From Acidobacteriota bacterium (GTDB lineage: Bacteria > Acidobacteriota > Terriglobia > Terriglobales > Acidobacteriaceae), in the NCBI GenBank assembly GCA_021798235.1, contig JAJZMO010000041.1, forward strand, positions 6,234 through 12,928: a DNA stretch of 6,695 bases. Reading direction: 5' to 3'. This document shows, one piece after another, positions 1 through 6,421 of this stretch. The notes under the pieces were generated by a model. The model was not told the DNA's origin. It ran no database searches and saw nothing but the letters and a program-made list of their open reading frames with translations. Positions within the stretch are counted from its first letter, which is position 1. Every line of letters begins with the position of its first letter. Position numbers and translations under genes: made by a program.

Positions 1-878
1 ATGGCGGCGAGCACAGGCAGGCAGAGCGCGCTGCCTTCCGGGCCGGTGGCTCCTCCGCTGAGCCAAAGCGGGCCGTGCGCATGCGCGGTCAAGCGGCGGC
101 CTTGGGAGAGAATGCCACTGTCCGGCGTGCCGTAGAAAAAAGATTCCGCCCAATCCCAAGCCGCGTGGAAGCCGATGGCCCACCACAAGGAGCCGATGCG
201 ACGCAGGCTGAGGCTGAAGAGCAGAGCGATGAGCGCAGCGGTGATGAGGCCGATGGGACTTTCACCGGGATTGGTCTTGTGCAGCGAGCTGAAGACGATG
301 GCCAGCACCAACGCCGCAGGCCAAAAACCAATGCCGCGCGCCAGGGTCTGGAGCAGATAGCCGCGCAGCAATAGTTCTTCTGTACAGCCGACGAGCAAAA
401 ATGCGCAGCCCCAGAGCAGGGCCGAGCGCCAGAGCGCAGGTGCGGTGAGCGTGGGCGCATCCAGTTGCATGTGGTGCGTGAGCAGAAGCAGCAGGACGAG
501 CAGCGATAAAAATCCAAAGCCAGTGAGCAGCCCGGTGAAAAAATTCCGCGAACGGCTGGGGCCAGTGAGTCCATAGCTGAAGAGAGCGCGGCCTTCCAAA
601 CGCGCCATGCCGAAGGTGGCCAGCAGCGTGGAGAAGAGCAGGATGGATTCGCTGAGCAGCGCGACTCCGGGGCGCAGACCGTCAGCGCCAATGGGATGCA
701 GTTGCAGATGCCAGTGCCGGGCCAGCACGCCGCTGACGGCGGACAAAGCGAACAACGCCAGCAGAAAGATGCAGGCGAAGAGCAGCGCGCTCCAGCCCGC
801 GCGCAGGCCCTGTGCGTTGCAAAAGAGAGTGTGCAGAGGTTCTCGATGCGGAGCGGAAGGCTCTGGCGGTGTGTTCAT
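1..878 (-). CDS. CPBP (CAAX protease / Abi) family intramembrane metalloprotease, C-terminus cut by window edge
   Basis: A polytopic membrane protein of the CPBP family, glutamate-dependent intramembrane proteases related to eukaryotic Rce1; bacterial members often have unknown substrates. About 292 residues are visible and the frame runs off the left edge. The family motifs are all present: EELLLR at residues 167-172 (catalytic Glu pair and Arg), FSSLH at 196-200, and a third-motif His at 238 in GFHAAWDW. The C-terminal block HGPLWLSGGATGPEGS (268-283) often ends such proteins. Hydrophobic segments lie at about 28-52, 70-90, 114-134 and 147-166, with more around the motifs. The start is ATG at 876-878, followed by a short polar N-terminus (MNTPPEPSAP). 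A GAGGT 11 bases upstream is a loosely placed ribosome binding site. The gene stands alone and is divergent from the DHH gene. Family assignment is firm; the substrate is unknown. Confidence 0.93.
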   Translation of the reverse strand, partial: MNTPPEPSAPHREPLHTLFCNAQGLRAGWSALLFACIFLLALFALSAVSGVLARHWHLQLHPIGADGLRPGVALLSESILLFSTLLATFGMARLEGRALFSYGLTGPSRSRNFFTGLLTGFGFLSLLVLLLLLTHHMQLDAPTLTAPALWRSALLWGCAFLLVGCTEELLLRGYLLQTLARGIGFWPAALVLAIVFSSLHKTNPGESPIGLITAALIALLFSLSLRRIGSLWWAIGFHAAWDWAESFFYGTPDSGILSQGRRLTAHAHGPLWLSGGATGPEGSALCLPVLAA

Positions 879-1038
879 GCGGCAAGCGTACCTCGCTGGT
901 GAGTATAGCTGTCTGGGCAGAATTGCAGCCAATACATCGCGCGGCTTGACACAATGGCGCTGGGCGGCAATGCTAAGGGATTCACCCGGATTTTTTTGAT
1001 CACGCGTGTGCGCAGCACGCGATGGAGTTGACTGGCCC
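879..1038. promoter_or_regulatory. Divergent promoter region between the CPBP and DHH genes
   Basis: A 160-base gap between two divergent genes. For the rightward genes there is an exact TTGACA at 946-951, and 17 bases on a weak -10 candidate AATGCT at 969-974 (3 of 6 matches). For the leftward CPBP gene, TATACT reads on the minus strand at 907-902, with only a poor -35 (TTGGCT at 932-927, 19-base spacing). Seven T's at 991-997 precede the DHH gene, but no strong hairpin comes before them. The individual boxes are suggestions only. Confidence 0.4.
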
Positions 1039-2046
1039 GTGAAGGTTCGCATTTTTTACCACGACAAATGTTTTGATGGCGCATGTTCTGCCTCCCTGTT
1101 CGCGCGGTTTCATCGTGAGTGCATCGCGCCGAAGTCTGGCCAGAAAGTGGAGTACGGCTTTCATGGGTTGGTTCACCGGGCGGGCGCGCTGTTTGACGAC
1201 CGCGATTTTACCGGCGACGAAAATGCGATTGTGGACTTCAAATACTCGCCGTCTCCGGCGGTGACCTGGTGGTTTGACCATCATTTGAGCGCATTTCTGA
1301 CGCCGCAGGATCACGAACATTTTCTGGCCTCGCAACAACTGCCTGCGGCGGAGCGCAGAAAGTTTTACGATCCAAACTCCGTTTCCTGCACCAGTTTTTT
1401 GGCGCGTGTGGCGGCGGAGCAATTCGGCATGGATGTGCGTCCGCTTGCTGAGCTGGTGCGCTGGGCCGACATTGTGGATGGAGCGCTGTACGCCAGCCCG
1501 GAGGCGGCGGTGGAGATGGCCGAACCAGCGATGAAGCTGACGATGGCTATCGAGTCCGTGCAGGATGCTGGGTTTGTGCCGCGCCTGATTCCGCTGCTGA
1601 CAGAAAAAAGCCTGGCAGAGATCTTGCACGAGCCGCTGGTGGCCAACGAGATGCCAGCCTTGCTGGAGCGGCACGAGCAGTCGCTTCGCTTGATCCGCGA
1701 ACGCTCTCGTTGCGAGCAGGGCACGATCTACTTTGACATCACGGATCATCCGCTGGAGGGATACAACAAATTCATTCCGTATTATCTGCACCCAGAGGCG
1801 ACCTATAGCATTGGGTTGAGCCGGTCGAGTTTCCGCACGAAGATTGCCGTGGGTTCAAATCCATGGACGAAGACGCCGCCGGAGAAGATGCTGAATCTGG
1901 CAACGATCTGCGAGCGGTATGGCGGCGGAGGCCATGCGCGCGTGGGAGCGATTTCTTTTCCGCGCGACAAGGATGATTTGGCGCGGGCGGCGGCTGCGGA
2001 GATTGTGGCCGAGTTGCGAGCGCACCACGCCAGCCTGCAGGCGTAA
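1039..2046 (+). CDS. DHH/DHHA1 family phosphoesterase, NrnB-like (COG2404-type)
   Basis: A 335-residue cytoplasmic metal-dependent phosphoesterase of the DHH superfamily. Relatives of this type degrade nanoRNAs or pApA, or hydrolyse cyclic nucleotides. Metal-binding motifs occur in order: FYHDKCFDG (residues 6-14, with H8 and D13), VDF with D66, the signature DHHLSAF at 80-86, and WADIVDG with D144 and D147. The C-terminal DHHA1 substrate-binding motif GGGGHARVG is at 295-303. The HDKCFDG form of motif I resembles the NrnB branch more than NrnA or RecJ. I chose GTG at 1039 because homologous sequence begins there (VKVRIFYHD) and GGAG lies 11 bases upstream. Another in-frame GTG at 1006 would add 11 unconserved residues; a stop at 997-999 prevents further extension. 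It probably shares a transcript with engB. The exact substrate cannot be read from sequence. Confidence 0.88.
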   Translation: MKVRIFYHDKCFDGACSASLFARFHRECIAPKSGQKVEYGFHGLVHRAGALFDDRDFTGDENAIVDFKYSPSPAVTWWFDHHLSAFLTPQDHEHFLASQQLPAAERRKFYDPNSVSCTSFLARVAAEQFGMDVRPLAELVRWADIVDGALYASPEAAVEMAEPAMKLTMAIESVQDAGFVPRLIPLLTEKSLAEILHEPLVANEMPALLERHEQSLRLIRERSRCEQGTIYFDITDHPLEGYNKFIPYYLHPEATYSIGLSRSSFRTKIAVGSNPWTKTPPEKMLNLATICERYGGGGHARVGAISFPRDKDDLARAAAAEIVAELRAHHASLQA

Positions 2047-2070
2047 CGGAAAAATTTCCAAGGAGCGGCG

Positions 2071-2670
2071 ATGCCGAAGTATCACGTGCAATTTTTGCTG
2101 TCGGCCACTAGCGCCGTTCAGTTTCCTGCAACGGAGGCGCCCGAGGTGGCGTTTCTGGGGCGTTCCAACGTTGGCAAATCCAGCCTGATTAACGCGCTGC
2201 TGGGCGAACGGGCGGCGCGCGTTTCCTCCACGCCGGGCCGGACGCGGGCCATCAACTTTTTTGCGCTGCATGAGACGCAGAAGCAATTGCAGCCACGGAT
2301 GATTTTTGCGGATCTGCCGGGGTATGGCTACGCGAAGATTTCCAAGTCCATCTCCGCAGAGTGGCCGAAATTTATTGAGCCGTATTTGGCCGAGCGGCGG
2401 AGTCTGGCTCTGTGCGTCTGTCTGGTGGATTTAAATGTGCCGCCGCAGCAAAGTGATCTACAACTGGCGGAGTACTTGCAGCGCACCGGGCGCAGGATGT
2501 TAGTGGTGGGCACCAAGGCCGACCGGCTCTCTGGCAACGGGCTGACGCAGGCCAAGCGCGCATGGCAAGCAGCACTGTGCGTGGAGGGAATGCTGGCGCT
2601 TTCTGCACGCGAGGGCCGCGGCGTGGGCGAGTTGTGGCGTGCGATTCAAGAGTCCTGCGCGGCAAGCTGA
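2071..2670 (+). CDS. engB: Ribosome biogenesis GTP-binding protein YihA/YsxC (EngB)
   Basis: A 199-residue TRAFAC-class GTPase that assists late assembly of the large ribosomal subunit; usually essential. All G motifs are visible: G1 GRSNVGKS at 30-37, G2 Thr in STPGRT at 53-58, G3 DLPG at 81-84 followed by the family-typical YGYAKIS, G4 TKAD at 148-151 and G5 SAR at 178-180. The block LVDLNVPPQQSDLQ (118-131) corresponds to the EngB pattern with two spaced Asp residues. Length is normal for the family and there is no insertion. ATG at 2071 is preceded by AAGGAG at 2060-2065, a strong ribosome binding site. The gene starts 24 bases after the DHH stop, so the two are likely co-transcribed. Its 3' end converges on yvcK across a 53-base gap. 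Confidence 0.97.
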   Translation: MPKYHVQFLLSATSAVQFPATEAPEVAFLGRSNVGKSSLINALLGERAARVSSTPGRTRAINFFALHETQKQLQPRMIFADLPGYGYAKISKSISAEWPKFIEPYLAERRSLALCVCLVDLNVPPQQSDLQLAEYLQRTGRRMLVVGTKADRLSGNGLTQAKRAWQAALCVEGMLALSAREGRGVGELWRAIQESCAAS

Positions 2671-2723
2671 GTGCAGGGCCAACCACCATTGTTCAAGCAA
2701 GTTAGCGAAATTACTTCGCCTTC
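2671..2723. terminator. Weak hairpin between the convergent engB and yvcK ends
   Basis: The gap between the two stop codons contains a perfect 5-bp stem, GCGAA (2705-2709) with TTCGC (2715-2719), and a 5-base loop. On the plus strand it is followed only by a mixed CTTCTT stretch, and on the minus strand by no T run. It sits where a bidirectional terminator would be expected, but the stem is short, so this is a weak call. Confidence 0.25.
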
Positions 2724-3824
2724 TTACTGCCGAGCGGAGTGTTCCAGCGCCAAGTGCAATAATTCGCTAGCCACCAAGTCGTAGTTATGCCGCAGCACAT
2801 TCCCTTCAAAGGCAAAATTTCCAGGAACGCAGCGCACGCCCAGCGCCTCAATGCGAGCGATGTCCGCCTCAATGGGAGCGGCACCCTGCGCGGCGTAGCG
2901 CTCCAACAACACGGGGGAGATGGGCGCAATGTTGACCAAGGCGCAATCGAAGATGGGTGCGCGCGCGTGGTCGTAAATTCGCTCAATGTGCTGCGATGCG
3001 CTCAGGCCGAGACTTTCGTTGGCCTGCGTCATTAGATTGCAGATATAGACGCGCAGACCCCGTGCTGCAGCCAGCGCATCGGCTATGCCCGTAACGAGCA
3101 CATTTGTAATCAGGCTGGTGTAGAGCGAACCAGGACCAACGGTAATGAGGTCGGCCCGAGCAATGGCTTCGAGCGCCTCCGGCAGTGCGTGCGCCTCGGC
3201 TGGCTCCATGTGCAAACGCACAATGCGCCGCTTGCTGGCGGTAATGTTCGTTTCTCCATAGACAATGGAGCCGTCGTCCATCTCTGCGGAGAGGGTTACA
3301 TCCTGCGTAGTGGCTGGATAGAGGCGTCCGCGGGTGGCCAAGATCTGCGAAGACATTTTGACAGCGAGGGCAAAGTCCCCGGTAATCTCTGCCAGGCCGG
3401 CTAAAAATAAATTGCCAAAGTTGTGGCCTTCGAGACCTGCACCCGATTCAAAGCGATATTGAAACAGCCGCGAGAGCAGGTGCTCATCCTCAGAAAGCGC
3501 GACCATGCAATTGCGCAAATCTCCCGGGGGCAGCGTGTTCATATCGCGGCGCAAGCGGCCACTGGAGCCACCGTCATCGGTGACGGTAACAATGCCTGCC
3601 AAATCAGAAATGGTGTGCAGGATTGGATGGGCTGGGGTCTTGGACGGATCCGTTGCGGTCGCCGTGGGCGGGGGCACGTGCTGCTTCAAGCCCCGCAGCA
3701 GCGTGGAAAGCCCTGTACCACCACCGATGGCGGTCACGCGCAAAGACGACGAGGACAATTGCGCCTCAGGCTGAGTGGCTTGCCGCTCGGCCGCCGTACC
3801 GCGCACTGCATTGTGCCTAGCCAT
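2724..3824 (-). CDS. yvcK: YvcK family (CofD-like) UDP-N-acetylglucosamine-binding regulator of morphology/gluconeogenic growth
   Basis: A 366-residue member of the YvcK/YbhK/CuvA branch of the CofD fold. Characterised relatives bind UDP-GlcNAc and are needed for normal cell shape and growth on gluconeogenic carbon sources. Conserved blocks in order: GGGTGLSTLLRGLK (residues 34-47), TVTDDGGSSGRLRRD (80-94), PPGDLRNCMVALS (99-111), GHNFGNLFLAGL (133-144), VGPGSLYTSL (229-238) and CNLMTQANES (262-271). The last usually reads NxMTQPGET, so it is slightly divergent. A Pro/Thr-rich stretch at about 51-70 lengthens the loop after the first block. ATG at 3822-3824 has GGGGGCGGGA directly upstream. 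An in-frame TTG at 3846-3848 overlaps the TPR stop (TTGA) and would add eight residues. The first conserved block begins only near residue 30, so conservation does not decide the start. It lies just downstream of the TPR gene. Confidence 0.94.
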   Translation of the reverse strand: MARHNAVRGTAAERQATQPEAQLSSSSLRVTAIGGGTGLSTLLRGLKQHVPPPTATATDPSKTPAHPILHTISDLAGIVTVTDDGGSSGRLRRDMNTLPPGDLRNCMVALSEDEHLLSRLFQYRFESGAGLEGHNFGNLFLAGLAEITGDFALAVKMSSQILATRGRLYPATTQDVTLSAEMDDGSIVYGETNITASKRRIVRLHMEPAEAHALPEALEAIARADLITVGPGSLYTSLITNVLVTGIADALAAARGLRVYICNLMTQANESLGLSASQHIERIYDHARAPIFDCALVNIAPISPVLLERYAAQGAAPIEADIARIEALGVRCVPGNFAFEGNVLRHNYDLVASELLHLALEHSARQ

Positions 3825-3834
3825 TCCCGCCCCC
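3825..3834 (-). promoter_or_regulatory. Purine-rich ribosome binding site supporting the ATG start of yvcK
   Basis: On the minus strand GGGGGCGGGA sits immediately before ATG 3822-3824, with the G5 run five bases from the start codon. The alternative TTG at 3846-3848 has only AGAG-type sequence upstream. This favours the ATG, although the TTGA overlap with the preceding stop keeps translational coupling from the TTG possible. Confidence 0.4.
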
Positions 3835-3844
3835 GTTTCGGTTC

Positions 3845-4402
3845 TCAAACAATCTCTGGGTACAACAACTCCGTAAAACGCGGGTCGTCAGCCATATCTT
3901 GAAAATCGGAATCATTCCGCGCCTGCACGCGATTGTTGGCATTTAAGCGAATCGCCTCGCTCAGATGCTGGAGGCATTCCTCGATGCGTCCGGTCAGGCT
4001 CGCCAGCACGGCCAAGCCGTAATAGGCAAAGTCCGCAGTGGGACGTTCTTTCAGAATGGCGTTCAAATGCTCGCGGGCATCCTCATAAAAGCCGGTATTG
4101 AGCAAGGAAATGGCATAGTCATAGCGTTCTTCCAAGCTGCCGAAGCTGCGACTTTTGCGTTCCATCTGCCGGGAACAGGCGACCAAATGCACGCGGATGC
4201 GTTCGGCCAAATCTGCGGCATCGCTCTTTAGGATGGCTTCAAAGGCCGTCTTGGCCTTATCCATCTTGCCCTCTTGAAACAGCTTCATGGCCGTTTCGTA
4301 TTGATGCAGTAATTGCGCCCGTGCCGGATCCGTGCTGGGTTTGCTGCGCCCGGCCAACGTGCGCACCTTTTGTGCGTCCTTCTTGTCCCGAACATCTTTC
4401 AT
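3845..4402 (-). CDS. Small TPR-repeat protein upstream of yvcK
   Basis: A 185-residue soluble protein with no signal peptide or membrane segment. The first 27 residues are charged and probably disordered. About three tetratricopeptide-like helical hairpins follow, at residues 31-64 (with GKMDKAKTAFEAIL), 92-122 (with GFYEDAREHLNAIL) and 125-158 (with GRIEECLQHLSEAI). The tail contains ARNDSDFQDMADDPRF (161-176), a pattern seen after TPR arrays in which a final acidic segment caps the superhelix. Such proteins are protein-binding scaffolds; the partner cannot be told from sequence. ATG is at 4400-4402, with only a weak AGAGAG upstream. The stop TGA at 3845-3847 overlaps a possible TTG start of yvcK, and the nearest yvcK ATG is 20 bases further on, so the pair is almost certainly one operon. 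Domain type is sure, function unknown. Confidence 0.85.
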   Translation of the reverse strand: MKDVRDKKDAQKVRTLAGRSKPSTDPARAQLLHQYETAMKLFQEGKMDKAKTAFEAILKSDAADLAERIRVHLVACSRQMERKSRSFGSLEERYDYAISLLNTGFYEDAREHLNAILKERPTADFAYYGLAVLASLTGRIEECLQHLSEAIRLNANNRVQARNDSDFQDMADDPRFTELLYPEIV

Positions 4403-4497
4403 ACAGGCAACTCTCTGGGTATCTTCAAACGAAACTGCTGCATACTGGCGGCAATCACGGTCCCCGTAAACGTAACAGGATTGCTCACAATCTGCAA
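4399..4497 (-). CDS. Candidate 32-residue micro-ORF overlapping the TPR start
   Basis: On the minus strand an open frame runs from a stop at 4522-4524 to a TGA at 4399-4401 that overlaps the TPR start codon (ATGA arrangement). The first usable start is TTG at 4495-4497, giving a peptide beginning MQIVSNPVTFTGTV and ending PRELPV. A GTG at 4486-4488 is an alternative. AGGAG at 4511-4515 is 13 bases from the TTG, longer than normal. I recognise no family. The stop overlap is the main argument; short open frames of this size also arise by chance. Confidence 0.2.
   Translation of the reverse strand: MQIVSNPVTFTGTVIAASMQQFRLKIPRELPV
4479..4492. repeat. Short inverted repeat, possible operator
   Basis: A perfect 5-bp inverted repeat (GATTG and CAATC) around a CTCA spacer, about 80 bases upstream of the TPR start and 160 upstream of ispG. 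On the minus strand it contains TTGTGAGCAA, resembling a LacI-family half-site, but no LacI-type regulator lies nearby. It also falls within the candidate micro-ORF. An operator role is a guess. Confidence 0.2.
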
Positions 4498-4639
4498 CGA
4501 AGCAATTGCACTCCTAAAAACTTAATCGGAACTATACCAGCGCGAGCAATGTTTTGCATGAGACGCTGGGAAGCCTGTCCATTCACGAAGCAACAGGTTG
4601 CCTGCCGCGACTTTCCCCTTGGCTGCGGTGCTAAACTGT

Positions 4640-4644
4640 AGGAG
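4640..4644 (+). promoter_or_regulatory. Shine-Dalgarno site fixing the ispG start
   Basis: AGGAG lies seven bases before ATG 4652-4654. The open frame continues upstream to an in-frame TTG at 4598, but this strong site and the IspG family start ([20 protein letters not shown]) both indicate initiation at 4652. Confidence 0.75.
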
Positions 4645-4651
4645 AAAATAT

Positions 4652-5893
4652 ATGCCCGCCATCACCCGCAGAAAAACCGCCACCGCCCTTGTCGGCAACG
4701 TTCGCATCGGCTCGGATGCGCCTGTCGCAGTGCAGTCAATGACCAATACCGACACCGCCGATGTTGTCGGCACCATCGAACAGGTGGCCGCACTGCATCG
4801 TGCCGGCTCGGAGCTGGTGCGCGTCACCGTAAACAATGACGACGCAGCCAAGGCCGTGCCGCATATTGTTGAAGGGTTGGCCAAGCAGGGCGTGCATGTG
4901 CCGATCGTGGGCGACTTCCACTACAACGGGCATCTGCTGCTGAAAAAATATCCAGCCTGCGCCCGTGCGCTGGCCAAGTACCGCATCAACCCGGGCAATG
5001 TCTCCATTGGCCGCAAAGACGATGACAACTTCCGCACCATGATTGACTGCGCGGTGGAGAATCAAAAGCCGGTGCGCATTGGCGTCAACTGGGGTTCGCT
5101 CGATCAATCGCTGCTGACGCGCATGATGGATGAAAATTCCCGCCTGGCCGAGCCGCTGGACGCGCGCGATGTGACCATGGAGGCCATGGTGGTCAGCGCG
5201 CTGCAATCAGCCAAGATCGCCGAAGAGAGTGGCCTGCGCCACGATCAAATTATTTTGAGCGCCAAGGTCAGCGGCGTGCGCGACCTGCTCGACGTTTACA
5301 CCATGTTGGCTGCGCGCTGCGATTACCCGCTGCATCTGGGCCTGACCGAGGCTGGACTGGGCATGAAGGGCATCGTGGCCTCGACAGCCGGTCTGGCGCC
5401 GTTGCTGCTGGCTGGCATCGGAGACACGATTCGCGTCAGCCTGACGCCCAAGCCCGGCGGCGACCGCACGGAAGAGGTGCAGGTGGCCCAGCAGATTCTG
5501 CAATCGCTGAGCATTCGCAGCTTTACGCCGCAGGTGACCGCCTGCCCCGGCTGCGGACGCACCACCAGCACGTATTTTCAAGAGCTGGCGCAGCAGATCC
5601 AAGGCTACTTGCGCGAGTCCATGCCAGAATGGCGCAAGAAGTATCCGGGCGTTGAGGAGTTGAAGCTGGCCGTGATGGGCTGCGTGGTCAACGGCCCCGG
5701 CGAATCCAAACACGCCAACATTGGCATCTCGCTGCCGGGCACGTTTGAGGAGCCAAAGGCTCCTGTCTACGTGGATGGACGCCTGATGACCACGCTACGC
5801 GGTGACCACATCGTTGCTGAGTTCAAAAAGATTCTCGACGAATATGTGGAGACACGCTACGGCAAGTCTGCGGAGCTGGCGGGCGTCCAATAA
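4652..5893 (+). CDS. ispG: 4-hydroxy-3-methylbut-2-enyl diphosphate synthase (IspG/GcpE)
   Basis: A 413-residue iron-sulfur enzyme of the non-mevalonate (MEP) pathway. It reductively converts 2-C-methyl-D-erythritol 2,4-cyclodiphosphate to HMBPP, using flavodoxin or ferredoxin electrons. The N-terminal TIM barrel opens with the substrate-binding region [12 protein letters not shown] (27-38) and carries HLGLTEAG at 229-236. The C-terminal reductase-like domain holds the [4Fe-4S] ligands: C298 and C301 in CPGC, C344 in GCVVNGPGE, and E351 as the fourth ligand. It is about 40 residues longer than the E. coli enzyme, with extra sequence between the two Cys motifs (about 305-340) and after the second ([11 protein letters not shown] to the end). 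It lacks the large insert domain of the plant and chlamydial form. AGGAG seven bases upstream supports ATG 4652. The secreted OB-fold gene follows after 19 bases, probably on the same transcript. Confidence 0.98.
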   Translation: MPAITRRKTATALVGNVRIGSDAPVAVQSMTNTDTADVVGTIEQVAALHRAGSELVRVTVNNDDAAKAVPHIVEGLAKQGVHVPIVGDFHYNGHLLLKKYPACARALAKYRINPGNVSIGRKDDDNFRTMIDCAVENQKPVRIGVNWGSLDQSLLTRMMDENSRLAEPLDARDVTMEAMVVSALQSAKIAEESGLRHDQIILSAKVSGVRDLLDVYTMLAARCDYPLHLGLTEAGLGMKGIVASTAGLAPLLLAGIGDTIRVSLTPKPGGDRTEEVQVAQQILQSLSIRSFTPQVTACPGCGRTTSTYFQELAQQIQGYLRESMPEWRKKYPGVEELKLAVMGCVVNGPGESKHANIGISLPGTFEEPKAPVYVDGRLMTTLRGDHIVAEFKKILDEYVETRYGKSAELAGVQ

Positions 5894-5912
5894 ATCGGCT
5901 GGAGACTCTTGG

Positions 5913-6410
5913 ATGCGCGAGCTGCGTTTCTTCTCCCTCCTGCTCACTGCGTCTTTCTGTGCGGCGTCCAGCGCGGCGGCCAGCAGTGCCTGCATCCAAC
6001 CCGATCAGGCATTGCAGCATGTGGGCAAGGATGTCTGCGTGCAAGCGCATGTCTACCGCGTGGTGGATGCCGCGCAACAAACGCGCTTCCTGGACGTCTG
6101 CAGCCCGGAGACTCGCGATGCGGACTGCCACTTCTTCATCGTCAGCCTGCATCGGGACGCCAAAAATGTAGGCGATCTGTCTGCATTGTCCCATCGGAAC
6201 ATTCACATTCGCGGACGTGTGCGCCTGGTGGAAGGCCGCGCTGAGATTGTGCTCAGCCGCAAAGAACAGCTGCATGGGGGCAAAGAAAAGTTTCGCGCCA
6301 ATCCAAAATTACTGCAAAATTTTGCGGCGGAAAACGGCGACGCTGCCATCGTGAGCAAAAATGGAACCAGCGGTCAGCACGGAGTCCACTTTCAACACGG
6401 CGTGCGATAA
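5913..6410 (+). CDS. Secreted small protein with an apparent OB-fold, unknown function
   Basis: A 165-residue protein with a clear Sec signal: MREL, then a hydrophobic core FFSLLLTASF, then an Ala/Ser-rich region with probable cleavage after ASSA (residue 26). The next residue is Cys, but the box before it (SSA) lacks the usual Leu of a lipoprotein, so periplasmic release is more likely. Residues 32-118 have the spacing of a small OB-fold barrel: ALQHVGKDVCVQAHVYRVV, then RFLDVC, HFFIVSLH, an IHIRGRVRLVEGRAEIVLS strand pair, and KEQL. The mature part has C42, C63 and C72, which could pair as a disulfide. The tail from about 125 is polar and probably unstructured. ATG 5913 has GGAG at 5901-5904 upstream. 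It follows ispG by 19 bases. The fold is inferred from pattern only; I recognise no named family and assign no activity. Confidence 0.72.
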   Translation: MRELRFFSLLLTASFCAASSAAASSACIQPDQALQHVGKDVCVQAHVYRVVDAAQQTRFLDVCSPETRDADCHFFIVSLHRDAKNVGDLSALSHRNIHIRGRVRLVEGRAEIVLSRKEQLHGGKEKFRANPKLLQNFAAENGDAAIVSKNGTSGQHGVHFQHGVR

Positions 6411-6421
6411 AGCACATTGCA

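Larger units (their letters stand above)
4403..4651. promoter_or_regulatory. Divergent intergenic region between the TPR-yvcK pair and ispG
   Basis: This 249-base gap must hold promoters for both directions. Seen on the plus strand: TATACC at 4533-4538 as a possible -10 (TTGCAC at 4506-4511 is too far upstream to be its -35), and TAAACT at 4632-4637, which is too close to the ispG ribosome binding site to drive a leader containing it. An inverted repeat GATTG-CTCA-CAATC spans 4479-4492, and a palindrome GCAATTGC spans 4502-4509. No riboswitch or strong hairpin is apparent. The left half may contain a micro-ORF. Confidence 0.4.

Noticed and set aside
89..691. 200-codon minus-strand frame within the CPBP gene
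   Set aside because: It is in a different frame from the one carrying EELLLR, FSSLH and the membrane segments; its translation is rich in Cys, Ser and Arg, typical of a shadow frame.
976..997. GGG-ATTCA-CCC followed by seven T's, terminator-like
   Set aside because: The stem is only three base pairs, and it lies between a TTGACA box and the DHH start, where no upstream plus-strand gene needs terminating.
1000..1791. 263-codon open frame on the minus strand
   Set aside because: It lies wholly antisense to the DHH gene, which has all its catalytic motifs; its translation is Arg/His-rich and resembles no family. It is an artefact of GC-rich codon use.
3423..3902. 159-codon plus-strand frame
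   Set aside because: Antisense to the conserved N-terminal half of yvcK and its junction with the TPR gene; no recognisable domain.
4403..4651. Riboswitch or structured RNA in the ispG leader
   Set aside because: No conserved aptamer core, strong stem or terminator/antiterminator pair could be seen by eye.
5207..5713. 168-codon minus-strand frame
   Set aside because: Antisense to the ispG catalytic region; composition is that of a complement of GC-rich coding sequence.
5823..6275. 150-codon minus-strand frame across the ispG end and OB-fold gene
   Set aside because: The plus strand has a ribosome binding site, a signal peptide and strand-like spacing; the minus frame has none of these.
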